From: Berberis thunbergii
Taxonomy: Eukaryota; Streptophyta; Magnoliopsida; Ranunculales; Berberidaceae
Assembly: GCA_003290165.1 (NCBI GenBank)
Contig: QNQO01000647.1
Span: 1-64,000 of the forward strand
Direction of reading: 5' to 3'
DNA length: 64,000 nucleotides
Shown here: piece by piece, positions 42,595-53,711 of the stretch
How the letters are laid out: every line of letters starts with the position of its first letter
Position numbering within the stretch: the first letter of the stretch is position 1
The notes under the pieces: generated by a model
The model's database searches: none
What the model was told of the DNA's origin: nothing
The model's input: the letters and a program-made list of their open reading frames with translations, nothing else
Program-made: the position numbers and the translations under genes

Positions 42595-42863
42595 GAAATG
42601 CACATGCGCCTGATTCATTACTTATTGATTATGTTATCATACTTATTATTATTATTATAATGTCGTAACATACCCGTGCCCCTACCCTCAATTTTCAAAA
42701 AAAATTGTATCCCTATGGCGGTTTCATACTTATACCACTACACGTGTCTGTATCTGTACAACTCAGATGATGGCCAACTGATACTAGTGCTAGCTCAATT
42801 GATAGACTAATGGCAAATTGTACGCAAGTCCATTATTGGATCCCGTCAAAATTTTACTCTAGC

Positions 42864-43165
42864 CACTGTTCTAAAAATTGATCTAGGCAAGACCTAAGCG
42901 CTAGGTGTCCTTTTGGGCAGGTTTTTGAAAAAAAAAATTATATTCAGTTTGAAAAAAAAATAGAAAATAAGATTCTATTTTTTTGTATACCTTTTGCATA
43001 TGTATCTTGGAATTGAATTTGAAGTAATATATATTTATATGCTTAACTTTTGAAAATTATAAATCATAATAAATAAATAAATAAATAAACATCGCTTAGG
43101 CCCCCGCCTAGTCCTCTGGACACTAGTCCCTGCTCGCTACCTGCTTAGCGTTTTTTAGAACACTG
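42864..43165. mobile_element. hAT-like MITE (same family as 62661-63291)
   Basis: The left end CACTGTTCTAAAAATTG and right end TTTTTTAGAACACTG are inverted repeats differing by few bases from the CAGTGTTCTAAAAATCG ends of the 62.7-kb element. Subterminal GC-rich phrases (CCTAAGCGCTAGG, GCCCCCGCCTAG) also match. Flanking target duplication has decayed (only CTCT is shared). 302 bp, non-coding. Confidence 0.7.
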
Positions 43166-43319
43166 CTCTCCCTTCAAAAATTAAATAATTTAATGATAAG
43201 GTTTCTACCCATATAAGTTTTTGTGTTTTGACAAATTGTGGAGGCCAATTGGGACTAAGGGTGAAAAATAAAATCTTCTCAAGATATAATTTTATTAACC
43301 CCATAAACTACGGAAGAAT

Positions 43320-44560
43320 GCCTCCTAGAGGCGGGTTATACAACTTCGGAGATTGCAAATGCTATTGGAATTCAAGAGCAGCCGACACAGCCAACAGGTA
43401 ACATAATCTCAGGGGCCAAGAGTGGTCTTTCCGACGACATGCCAAATGAAGTTATCTGTCCGGAACATCAATTTGTGGCAAGGTCGCACGATGACATTGG
43501 GGATGCTCAATTGGGGCTTCCTGGATCAGAGACACGAGCTTCATTGGCAGGGGAATTAGGAGTGGCTTCGCCCCAACCAGCTCACGGCCCCAAACAGAAT
43601 GCGCTCACCACCAGTCCAAGCCCTGCGTCAGAGCACGGTCTCAGCCAGACCATGGCTCTGGGCACTCCTCGGGTCCAGCCTGATCATGGACCCAGCCCGT
43701 CCTTGACTCAAGCAGGACAGCAGTCAGACCTCGGCCCACATCCGAGCACGGCCTCCCAGTCCACGGCCCCAGCCTCTTCACGGCCCCAACCCAGGGACGC
43801 GATACCTCAATCAGCACGCGACTTGCTCGCCGTTGGTGACTATTTAGTGACGCAAACAAAATCGAGTGGAATGATACAGGAAGTAGAGGCTGCCCTGGTG
43901 AAGCCGACAGTGATGAAACGTTTGGCAGAGGTTTTGGCCAAGCGCGCTCAATCCGCGGTAACTGGTAATTTTTCAGTGCCCGTGGCAGCAAGGAACGACA
44001 AGGACGGGAGCTTGTTTGATGTCGTCGTCCAGCTGTTTGAGGAGAACCGTGCTTTGCAACTAAAGAAACAATCTATGACCACTAATACACTTAATAGCGC
44101 CACAGATGATAGTGACGAGGCTGCGTCGGAATCGGAGTTGGGGCCGGAATCACATGCTATTAATGATATAAATTTGGGGGCGCACTCCGATAAGGATCTA
44201 CAACACAAAGTCAAATCGGCGGCCCTTCCGAGCAAGGTCGTAAGACTAAGAGGGGCAAATCTTGCTCCTGCGCTTAAGATGATGGAAATTTTATGTTTTG
44301 GAATGCTCGTGGGATTGGTAATAAGGCCACGAGGAGGAGGTTAAAAAATATGGTTGTGGATCGTAGATTTCATTGCCAGCATTGGTGATATGTTGGCTTT
44401 ATGTATTTTGGTTTTCGAATGCGGCCCCAATTTTTGTTTTGGTTATATCACGGGTAAATGTACCCCCGTATTGATTGTAACTCAATTTTCTTGAAAAGTA
44501 ATAAAGGTCTGGCATTCCAGAGGTGCCCTCCACACTGGAGGTTTAATAATAATAATAAAA
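43320..44560 (+). mobile_element. LINE fragment: ORF1 end fused to ORF2 start, ORF2 deleted
   Basis: The ORF1 C-terminus runs into the first codons of an ORF2 endonuclease. Within about 60 bp this becomes non-coding 3' UTR with AATAAAGGTCTGGCATTCC and an A/T-rich end (TTTAATAATAATAATAAAA). Thus nearly all of ORF2 is missing. The same architecture is seen at 0.4-1.3 kb and 34.9-35.6 kb. Confidence 0.6.
43439..44395 (+). pseudogene. LINE ORF1 C-terminus plus ORF2 endonuclease start
   Basis: The 301-codon open frame is Pro/Ser/Gln-rich at first (PQPAHGPKQNALTTSPSP), then helical (DGSLFDVVVQLFEENRALQL) and acidic (ATDDSDEAASESELGPE, LGAHSD), then basic. At about 44281 it meets ATGGAAATTTTATG; shifting one base gives WNARGIGNKATRRRLKNMVV, the N-terminus of an L1 endonuclease whose catalytic domain opens with W-N-x-R-G. 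The frame then fails. The junction shows that ORF1 and ORF2 are closely adjacent in this LINE family. Confidence 0.65.
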
Positions 44561-44654
44561 ATAAATAAAAAATAAAAAAAAACAAGAGAAAGAGTTCCCT
44601 AACTTCTCTCCTATTAATTCTCCTTTCTAGTGTTACCAAGAAAAGTTTTTCTTT

Positions 44655-44850
44655 AATGGTTTGTTTGGTTGCACAGAAACAAAAATGGAAATTGAAACTG
44701 TTTTCGTGAATTTGATTATGAGGCTCACCCTTTAGACTTGAACTTTCATGATTAGTAGAAAAACAGTCTCATGAGAAATCGATTTCCTATTAATAAATAG
44801 ACATCCAAACAGCAGAAATCTGCATAACAGAGAAAATGAACCATGAAAAA
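44655..44850. mobile_element. MITE-like repeat, copy A
   Basis: GTTTGTTTGGTTGCACAGAA through AACAGCAGAAATCTGCATAAC shows collinear similarity with 57958-58145, including AATAAATAGACATCCAAAC against AGTAAATAGACAATCAAAC. Ends are not sharply defined. Confidence 0.45.
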
Positions 44851-46209
44851 TGACTAAAAAACTTACCCTTAAATTACAAACACTCCCTAGGAAATTTGTC
44901 CTTTTTTTCCTATCATTTTTTTTTTCACTTTACCCTCCAATCTTGATTTGGCATTTATGTTTCACAAGTGCCAAACTATTAGGTTCGCCAAAACTACATG
45001 GATAAGTTATATGAAGTGAAGTTCGATGTAAGCAATCTAATTTCCTTTGTATACCTTCATGGTATGATCAATAATTCTCTAAGCTATATGTTGAGCGTAT
45101 AGGACGCATGACCCAGCTATCACAACTTTTTATATGAACCTAACAGTGCTAAGAATTAAGAGAAGGGAGAAAAATAATTGTTCTACCAAATAAACTTGTT
45201 TCAATTGCTTCATTCATGAATTAAGTTGTTTATTATATATATATAACTCAAAATCCCAACAAACCCTACAAATTAAGCAAAATTATTAAAATGGGCAAAT
45301 AATTATTGATGCAGTCTTTTTTCGCTCCCTGCTTTGACCTAATCTCGCTAACCTACACAAATAACGCACGCGAGCCACAAACCACCGTGGGATGACCGAT
45401 GACACTTCAATGCTAAAGTCAGACAGAGCTCTGAGGAAGGTATAATGTTGTAGCAAGAAATTTGTAGTGTACCTTAGCTTACCAACCTCATGTCTTATTT
45501 ACAGTGCAAGGAATTCTGATTCTACCAAGCCATCGTAGGCGTAGTTTAGGAAGGAGATTCCCTAATTAGGAGTCATGCTATAGGAGAGTTCCATGTTAGC
45601 TCCGTGCTACTAGATACGCGAGAGATAGTTTCCAATCTAAGAGCAATCTGTCAAAGGGAGTTTCCCTGCGTGGAAGATACTCTGGTTTTTGCTTCTAGTT
45701 GAAAGCCTAGAACAGTTATAGTTGCCCGTTCGAAGCTGATCCTTGAGATATTTGCCTGAAGATGGCCTATGGGTATTGAGGATAGTTGTGAGACGTGTAG
45801 GCCATGCTGTGAGAGTACGGGTTCGCCTGGCAAACTGCAGCTAGGCGAGCTTAGAACCGCTTGAGCCGGATTAGTGTTGGGCTAACGCTTGAGGCCGTAG
45901 TTCCTCGAGATTATCATGACATGTGTACGGCTCCGGGATGTGACCATTTTTATGTATCATCAGCTACTCACCCCGAGTCAATGGGGTGTTAAGTTGGTCC
46001 ACCGACTCTTTGAAAATACAATTGTATCGTCGTGATGATTGGACTTGAAGCATTGGTTTCGAGTGGCACATAAAATTTAATGGGTACGTGACAGCTCGAG
46101 GAGGAAAAGTTCGATTTGCCTCCCTTATAAATATTTACTGCTCTGAGTAAGATTTCCCCATTGTTATCCACGCTATCTTTTAGAACCGTAGTACTTGTTT
46201 TCCTTCCCA
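44851..46209. other. Spacer and probable LTR/leader of a gypsy-type element
   Basis: 44851-45300 is AT-rich without features. From about 45307 (GATGCAGTCTTTTTTCGCTC) the base composition changes and no coding is visible up to the gag-like frame at 46210. This stretch (GGGCTAACGCTTGAGGCC, GACAGCTCGAGGAGG) is where an LTR and leader would lie. A second LTR is not found downstream, so this is inference only. Confidence 0.35.
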
Positions 46210-47835
46210 ATGGATGACAACGTTAAACGCTCTTCCAAAGATTTGTTATCTCTTGTCTACATGAATTTCTTTGATGGTAGCTTGGTTGACGAAACTAAGT
46301 TGATCTGGCTCCGTAGTCTGTACCGTATCTCTAGAGATTTGCAATTTGTTCCTGCGTTCTGAGTTGTAGGTCCGGCTGTGCCCCCTCATGGGTTTATAGG
46401 CTTGCACCGAGGTATGTTCGAGTTTGACCTTCGGTTCCTGGTGCAGGATGACATCGGGCGCTTCTTTACCCACTTTCGCATGCCTCCCGCTCAAATGGCG
46501 CCGAGCGAATTCAAGATACTACTCGCAATTCTCCTGAGGGCTCATGATGTCGGCCTTCGCTTGACTTCTCCAGTGATTCATCGCTTGACCGATGCTCGAC
46601 TGGATTCCAGAGGTATTTGTATGCTGACTTGTCCTTCTTGTCTGCGACTTATGGCGAATAGCGCCAAATCTTGGGAGAAGCATTGGTTCTTGGCTTCGGC
46701 GGATTCTGGTTACTTCAGGCTTGGGAGTCGCAGGGTGTCTCGGTATTTTCAGTTTGACCTCGGTGATTCCCTTGGTCGTTGGTGCATGCATATCTTCATG
46801 CATTCCTTCTATGACACAGGTTCTGACGTCGTTTCTTTTTCAAGGAAGTTCGTTATTCCATCTCATAGCGAGGAAGAGATGCGGATAGAATGGGAGTTTC
46901 TCGAGCACTTTTTGGTTTCTGTTGAGGAGGTCGTGATCCCAAGCAATGTCGCATGCAGCAGGTTGCTGCGGTGCTCTTATGGTGCTCACCTTGTGTCAGG
47001 TTCACCAGCTGAGGGGGTGTTGGCTCGTCTTATGAGAAAGAAAAGCCTAGCCCCGCTCAGCCCTTCCAGGCTTGCTGAATTGGAGGCGAATGTAACTCTA
47101 GTTGTAGTCCCAAGGAAAAGGCAGACTTCTGTTAGGGCAACTTCTCCCCTTAGTACTCGCGCCCCAGAGCCGCAGGGTCCTGTCTTGTTGCACCCTAAAG
47201 CCTGTGGGAGGGTCCTTGCTTTGGAAAAGGCCTTCGCTGATTTGCAAATGTCATATTCGGACGCCCTATATCGAGCAGAAGGTTCTGACACTATCGTGAA
47301 CCGCGAGGGTGAGGAGGCCACGACCCTCTTTACTGATGCGGCGATTGTTGATTTGAGGGCTTAGCTGAGGGCTACCGAGTCCGATTTGAAATCAACTTGT
47401 GTTGAACTGAAGCGGACCAAGACTGAATTAAGGCGCTTGGATGCGGCTGTGGACAGGTGGTCTTCTGAACGAGAGGCTCAAGATGCCGAGAGGAAGTGGG
47501 TGGAGGCAGAATGGGCTATTTAAAGGCAGCAGTTGGAGGTCACGGTGGACGAGGGACTTCGTCGTGTTTTGGAGGCTGAGCGGTCGCTAGCGGAGGAGCG
47601 CTCGCATTATGAGGCCTTGTTGAGCACGGTGGACTTTGACGTGTCTGGCAAGATGTCGCTAATCTTGTCTAAGGTCATTCGGGGCAGACTAGAACTTCTG
47701 GAACTGATTAGAGAAGAACACCCCGATATCGATCTTGACTTGGCTCGATATAGGAGGGTTGTTTTTTGGTCGATCAATCGAGGGGAGGGCTCTGGTATTG
47801 CAAGGCTAATAGATGGGGAGGATGCTTCTCTTTAG
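46210..47835 (+). pseudogene. Gypsy-type gag-like protein with three in-frame stops
   Basis: One continuous frame from ATG 46210 (MDDNVKRSSKDLL) to TAG 47833-47835, 541 codons plus the stop. It is interrupted only by TGA 46360, TAG 47362 and TAA 47521. Residues about 55-190 fit the plant 'putative gypsy type transposon' domain (Pfam PF04195): GMFEFDLRFLVQDDIGRFFT, PPAQMAPSEFKILLAILLR. The C-terminal half is a long coiled coil (LRATESDLKSTCVELKRTKT, AERSLAEERSHYEALLS). There are no frameshifts, and every stop differs from a sense codon (CGA, CAG, CAA) by one C-to-T change. No protease or RT follows; instead the satellite array begins about 270 bp later. Confidence 0.7.
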
Positions 47836-48099
47836 ATTGATTGTAATGTCCTTTTCTTAGCGGATATTAAATAGACATGTTTTTTTTAATGAAAGTGTTG
47901 TTTTTCCCTGTATTGTCGTACTTGCTTTGTAAATCGTAGAGTTCGTGGTTCTAGGTGAAATGTCTATCTTCTTCGATCAAACTATATAGCTATTGTGACA
48001 AATGAGGGGTTAACTAGCCGAAGTCGTTTTTGGCCAGGGGTTGACCAAATTCCCTTAGTCATTTTCTGTAATGACGCCTTTAGTGTTGGCAGACTAACA

Positions 48100-51000
48100 C
48101 TGACTTCTTGTTCCATTTGTTTATCCGTCGCGACCCACACGGAGCAGATTAGGCTTGGCGTACCAGAAGTTGTCGTCTTCAATCATGAATTGACTAAACT
48201 TACCTGATAAGTTCGAAAATCATTTGAGAGCAATGGTCCATTGGCGAGTCGTCGTCATCAGTGGACAACCCTGACTAGACTCCCACTTCCTCAGTCGTCG
48301 AGACATGCGCGGAGCGGATTAGGCTTTGGGCACCAGAAGTCGGCGTCATCAGTCGCAAACTGACTAAGCTTACCTAATAAGTTCGGCGATCATTGTCTGT
48401 ATTGAGAGCAATGATCCCTTGACGAGTCATCATCATCAGCGGACAAACGCTGACTAGACTCCCACTTCCTCAATCATCGAGACCCGCGCGGAGCAGATTA
48501 GGCTTTGGGCATCAGAAGTCGTCGCCATCAGTCGCGAATTGACTAAGCTTACCTGGTAAGTTCGGCGATCATGGTATGTATTGAGAGCAATGATCCTTTG
48601 GCGAGTCATCGTCATCAGTCGAAAAACGCTAACTAGACTCTCACTTCCTTAGCCGTCGCGACCCACGCCTAGCGGATTAGGCTTTGGGCACAAGAAGTTG
48701 TCATCAACAGTCGCGAACAAACTCAGCTTACCTTGTAAGTTCGGAAATCATTGTCTTGGCGAGTCGTTGTCATCAGTGGACAAGTGCTGACTAGACTCTT
48801 ATTTCCTCAGTCGTCGTGACCCGCAGATTAGGATTTAGGCACCGAAAGTTGTCGTCATCAGTCGCGAACTGACTAAGCTTACCAAGTAAGTTCGGCGATC
48901 ATTATCTGTATTGAGAGAAATGATCCCTTTGAGAGCCATCATCATCAGCAGACAAGCGCTTACTAGACTCCCACTTCCTAAGCTATCGCTATCCGCGCGG
49001 AATGGATTAGGCTTTGGCACCAGAAGCTATTGTCATCAGTCGCGAACTGACTAAGCTTACCAGGTAAGTTCGGAGATCATTATCTTTATTGAGAGGACTG
49101 ATCCCTTGGAGAGCCATCGTCATCAGCAAACAAGCGCTAACTAGACTCCAACTTCCTCAGCTGTCGCTACCCCTGCGGACTGGATTAGGCTTTGGGCACC
49201 AGAAGCCATCATCAACAATCGCGAACTGACTAAGCTTACCTGGTAAATTCAGCGATCATTGTCTGTATTGAGAGCAATGATCCCATGGTGAGTCATCGTC
49301 ATCCATAGTCAAATGCTAACTAGACTCCTACTTCCTCAGTCGTCGGGGACCCGCACGGAGTTGATTAGGCTTTGGGCACCAAAAATCGTCGTCATCAGTC
49401 GCGAATTGACTAAGCTTATCTTGTAAGTTCTTCGATCATTGTCTTATTGAGAGCAATGATCCCTTAGCGAGTCGTCGTCATCAACAGACAAGCGCTGACT
49501 AGACTTCTACTTCTTCAGCCGTCGTGACCCCCGGATTAGGCTTTGAGCACCAGAAGCCGACGTCATCAGTCGCGAACTCACTAAGCTTACCAGGTAAGTT
49601 CGATGATCATTATCTGTATTGAGAGCAATGATCCCTTAGAGAGCCATCATCATCAGCAGACAAGCGTTGACTAGACTCCCACTTCCTCATCTATCGCAAC
49701 CCGAGCGAAGTGTATTAGGCTTGGGGCACCAGAAGCCATCATCATCAGTCGCGAATTGACTAAGCTTACCAGGTAAGTTCGGAGATCATTATCTTTATTG
49801 AGAGTAATGATCCCTTAGAGAGCCATCGTCATCAGCAGGCAAGCGCTGACTAGACTCCCACTTCCTCAGCTGTAGCTACCCGTGCGGACTTGATTAGGCT
49901 TTGGGCTCCAGAAGCCATCGTCAACAGTCGCGAACTGACTCAGCTTACCTGGTAAATTCGACGATCATTGTCTGTATTGAGAGCAATGATCCCATGGTGA
50001 ATCATCGTCATCAACAGACAAGTGTTGACTAAACTTCCACTTCCTCAGTTGTCGCGACCCGCACGGAGCTGATTAGGCTTTGGGCACCAAAAGTCGTCGT
50101 CATCAGTCGCAAACTGACTAAGTTTATCTTGTAAGTTCGCCGATCATTGTCTGTATTGAGAGCAATGATCCCTTAGCGAGTTTTCATCATCAACGGACAA
50201 GCGCTGACTAGACTCCTACTTCCTTAGCCGTCATGTCCCGCGGATTAGGCTTTGGGCACCAGAAGCCATCATCATCAGTCGGAAACTGACTAAGCTTACC
50301 AGGTAAGTTCGGCGGTCATTATCTGTATTGAGAGCAATAATACCTCAGAGATCCATCGTCATCAGCAGACAAACACTGACTAGACTCCCGCTTCCTCAGC
50401 TATCGCTACCCACGCGGAGTGGATTAGGTTTTTGGCACCGAAGCCATCGTCATCAGTCGCGAACTGACTAAGCTTACCAAGTAAGTTCGGAGATCATTAT
50501 CTTTATTGAGAGCAATGATCCCTTGGAGAGCCATCGTTATCAGCAGACAAGAGCTGACTAGACTCCCACTTCCTCAGTTGTCGCTACCCGTGTGGACTGG
50601 ATTAGGATTTGGGCACCAGAAGCCGTCGTCAACAGTCGCGAACTAACTAAGCTTACCTGGTAAATTCGGCGATCATTGTCTGTATTGAGAGAAATGATCC
50701 CATGGTGAGTCATCGTCATCAACAGACAAGTGTTGACTAGACTCCCACTTCCTCAATTGTTGCGACCCGCACGGAGCTGATTAGGCTTTGGGCACCAAAA
50801 GTCGTCGTCATCAGTCGCAAACTCACTAAGCTTATCTTGAGAGTTGTTCGTATTGAGAGCAATGATCCCTTAGCGAGTCTTCATCATGAATGGACAAACG
50901 CTGACTAGACTCCTACTTCCTCAGCCGTCGTGACCCGTGGATTAGGCTTTGGCACCAAAAGCCGTCGTCATCAGTCGCGAACTGACTAAACTTACCAGGT

Positions 51001-51265
51001 AAGTTCGGCGATCATTATCTGTATTGAGAGCAATGATCCCTTGGAGCGCCATCATCATCAGCAGACAAGCGCTGACTAGACTCCCACTTCTTCAGTTGTC
51101 GCTACCCGCGCGGAGTGGATTAGGCTTTGGGCACCAGAAGTCGTCATCATCAGTCGCAAACTGACTAAGCTTACCTAGTATGTTCGACGATCATTGTCTA
51201 TATTGATAGCAATGATCCTTTGGCGAGCCATCGTTATCAGCAGACAAACACTGACTTGACTCTCA
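48100..51265. repeat. Satellite array: ~177-bp monomers in a 4-monomer higher-order repeat
   Basis: About 18 tandem units share GACTAGACTCCCACTTCCTC, GGATTAGGCTTTGGGCACCA, GTCATCAGTCGCGAACTGAC, TAAGCTTACC(A/T)GGTAAGTTC and GAGAGCAATGATCCC. The marker GCTTAcC occurs near 48196, 48369, 48548, 48728, 48877, 49055, 49234, 49414, 49583, 49764, 49942, 50121, 50294, 50471, 50650, 50828, 50988 and 51168. From 48877 on, four variants follow each other in fixed order, repeating every 693-714 bp: ATTATCTGTATT with AGAGCC; GGAGATCATTATCTTT; TGGTAAATTC with CCATGG; and TTATCTTG. The array ends abruptly in DUF241 DNA at 51266. Confidence 0.9.
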
Positions 51266-51266
51266 C

Positions 51267-51370
51267 TTTAATCTGCACAATTGTTCCTCAACTTTCTAGG
51301 TGAGTGGATGAGAGTTTGAAGGCAAGCTGATGGATCTAATATGCTTTAGGTTCATAGTAGAGGAAGCCAT
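51267..51370 (-). pseudogene. DUF241 5' fragment at satellite edge
   Basis: The minus strand reads MASS, then a copy of LKHIRSISLPSN from the 37.6-kb gene, then HPLT, a TAG stop in place of Leu, KVEEQLCRL and the satellite. Start codon at 51370. About 35 codons remain. Sequence upstream of the start (to about 51760) is a close copy of the 37.6-kb gene's promoter region. Confidence 0.82.
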
Positions 51371-52001
51371 TTTCTTTTTCTTCTTTAAACAAATATTGCA
51401 ACGAAGGCTGATGAGTCCATGAAGCATCACATTGAGAGATTTATATATGCAAACACTATACTCAATAACACAAGGGAGACAAGGAGAATCTTATCCTCCT
51501 CATCACATTGCTGTGTAGGTATGCATGTGACGTTGATCGGAGATCCAACGCTATGCTAGGCCATATGTTTCTCAATGTCTCCTTTCATTATCTCAATCAT
51601 CACACAATTTGGCATAACAGTGCAATAAGTGGGATATAATAACGTGCACGAATGGCATCACACATTGTCTCACCTAGTCAAAGAGATGGCAAATAATTAT
51701 GGACATGTGATTGCTTACCAACTTACAGAGCAATGATTTGAATCAATAAGGTTGGAACATGCTTTTGGTTTTTGTAAAGTTAAATTGATCAAAACAATAG
51801 ATGTGGAACAAGGATTTTCCATTAAAGTTATACCTCTATACATATGACCCTATTGTTGGGTGGGGGGACTGAAACAAAATAGGGCTAATTAAGGTAATTA
51901 GATAACCAATTGTGTAATTTAAACCAGCCATTCACACCCATATCATAGTGACAGTTGAGAAAATTTCATGCAACAAAGTTTTTTTGTAAGAAAAGTAGAA
52001 A
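51371..52001 (-). repeat. Copy of DUF241 upstream region, then intergenic
   Basis: 51371-51760 matches 38385-38830 (GAGATTTATATATGCAAACAC, AAGGGAGACAAG, GAGATCCAACnnTAT). 51761-52001 has no gene; its end (AAATTTCATGCAACAAAG) matches the DNA just before the chitinase paralogue at 59.7 kb. Confidence 0.6.
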
Positions 52002-53082
52002 ATGAGGTTCCTTGTAGTGCTCTGTTTGCTATTTTTATAATTCTCCCTATTACCGGTAGGAGCCCGCAAATGTCAGTGCGGCACTCAAATTGCAGATCCA
52101 GGTACATTTCCACCGTGCCCTGATGGGCATTGCTTAAGCGAAGCTGGCTGTGTGTCAGCCACTATCAGTACTGTGAGTATATGTGCCAGAGCGATTGCCG
52201 GCATAACCCAGTTTGCTACAATCTTGCTAATCTAGATGCTATGATTCTCAACACTACGGGAACAATAGACAAAGCTAAGGACTTGGGTTCAGTCATAATG
52301 CTGACTCAATTTGAGAACATGTTGAAACATGGCAGTGACAACAATTTCATAGTGGATTATACACATGCCAAGCTTTCATAATTGCTGCTACATCGTTTAG
52401 TGGTTTTAGTAACAATGGTTATATCAAGGTCCGTAGAAGGGAGGTTGCAACTCTTCTTGCTCAAGCCTCTCACATAAAACTTCAGGTCGGTTACTTTAAC
52501 ATTTGCTCAAATATAGTTTTTATTTGTATTATATGGTTGAATTTGGTCATAAAAATGATGGATTGCTGTTAGATTTGGTTGTGTAATGCAGGTGGATCGC
52601 CCACTACTTCAGATAAGTCATTGAAGATATCATGGTAATTTTATTATGTCAACTGCTTTCATCTATTCAATTCTGTAACTAACTCAATCTTCACACGTCT
52701 TGATATCATCACGAACTTCAGTTATGGACAAGCGGGCAAGGCAATAGGTGTGGACCTAATTAAAAACCCAGATCTTGTAGTAAAAGACCCTCTTATATCT
52801 TTCGAGACTGCAATGTGGTTCTGGATGACCCCAAATTCACCAAAGTCATGGCCTCGTGATGTTATAATTGGAAAATGGAACCCCTCTCCTGCAGATAGAG
52901 CAGCTAATCGCCTCCTAGGTTATGGTGTGATCACGAACATTATTAATGATGGACTCGAATTTGGAAATGGTTCTAATCAGAGGGCTCAAGAGCACATAGG
53001 ATTCTATGCTAGGTACTGCATCATATTGGGAACTCGCCCTGGTGAAAACCTTGACTGTACGTGCCTATCAGAAACTTTTTGA
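52002..53082 (+). pseudogene. Class I-type GH19 chitinase, inactivated
   Basis: The ATG at 52002 starts a signal peptide (MRFLVVLCLLFL) cut by TAA. The hevein region is frameshifted near 52130 (CPDGHC, then YCEYMCQSDC). GH19 begins [17 protein letters not shown], stops at 52379, and continues in another frame as YTCQAFIIAATSFSGFSNNG, then VRRREVATLLAQASHIKLQ, where the catalytic Glu of S-H-E is lost. A GT donor follows at 52486. Around 52592-52700 the middle of the domain is largely missing. The last exon is open: [61 protein letters not shown] and [11 protein letters not shown] to TGA 53080. Intact relatives hydrolyse fungal chitin outside the cell. This copy is dead. Confidence 0.88.
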
Positions 53083-53711
53083 GAGTTAAAAGAACCCTTT
53101 ATATTTCAAAATATCAGTATAATAAGATAGTATGAAACAAGATGTTCCTTATAATGTTCTTGTAAGAATGCGTGCATCTCTCTTCGAGCTGTTTATCATT
53201 GCTAATGAAGTGAAGAAAATCTTAGCCATGTCTTTGGTTCCATATCCTTGTTAATTAGTATTTGTGGCTAACAAGAGAACATTTGAAAAAAATTTATAAC
53301 ATTATTATTGATGGTTTCCTAGCATTTCTCATCTCAATATACTGGACAAATTAATACCCCCCAAACAAGACATCAAGATCAGCTTTGTAGCAGTATACGA
53401 GAATCCGAATTCCAAAATACCACTCAACCTAAATGAATTGAAAAAATCAAATTAGCTAGCAGTAGTATAGATTAGGACTTTTTCTTGTATACAAGTGCAT
53501 TTTTTACTTCACATCAATTGTCAAAATGACTAATTGATAGCATTCAAAAGGGAAGGAATGCTAGGATTCTCCAATTATTTCTCCAAATCAACTTCTCCTC
53601 ATCTTACGGTGGTTATGGTGACATATGTCCTCTATCCTCAATAATCTCATATCCAATGAAGAAGGGAAACCAAAACTCGTCTAGGAATTTTTAAGTTGAG
53701 TGATCGAGGCT
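53083..53711. other. Intergenic stretch
   Basis: AT-rich 3' flank of the chitinase pseudogene; no further feature is recognised. Confidence 0.6.

Larger units (their letters stand above)
39384..42610 (-). mobile_element. LINE-derived insertion with two outward A-tails
   Basis: It is bounded by a 13-bp perfect TSD, TGATTCATTACTT (39371-39383 and 42611-42623). The minus-strand element has its A-tail at 39384-39403 (T run on +). It contains a LINE ORF1 (DUF4283-like domain plus CCHC knuckle) but no ORF2. At the far end a second A run of about 26 (42568-42594) points the other way, 16 bases before the TSD. Between 41900 and 42440 lies GC-rich tandem repetition. So it is a composite insertion, not a simple LINE copy. 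Confidence 0.75.

Noticed and set aside
42770..42850. SINE-like AGTGCTAGCTCAATTGATAG
   Set aside because: It resembles an A box, but no clear B box, tail or TSD was found.
48000..49020. Small ORFs inside the satellite array
   Set aside because: They are not conserved between monomers and no start or domain is supported.
48100..51265. CRISPR-like array
   Set aside because: Repeats are contiguous ~177-bp units without unique spacers, in plant nuclear DNA.
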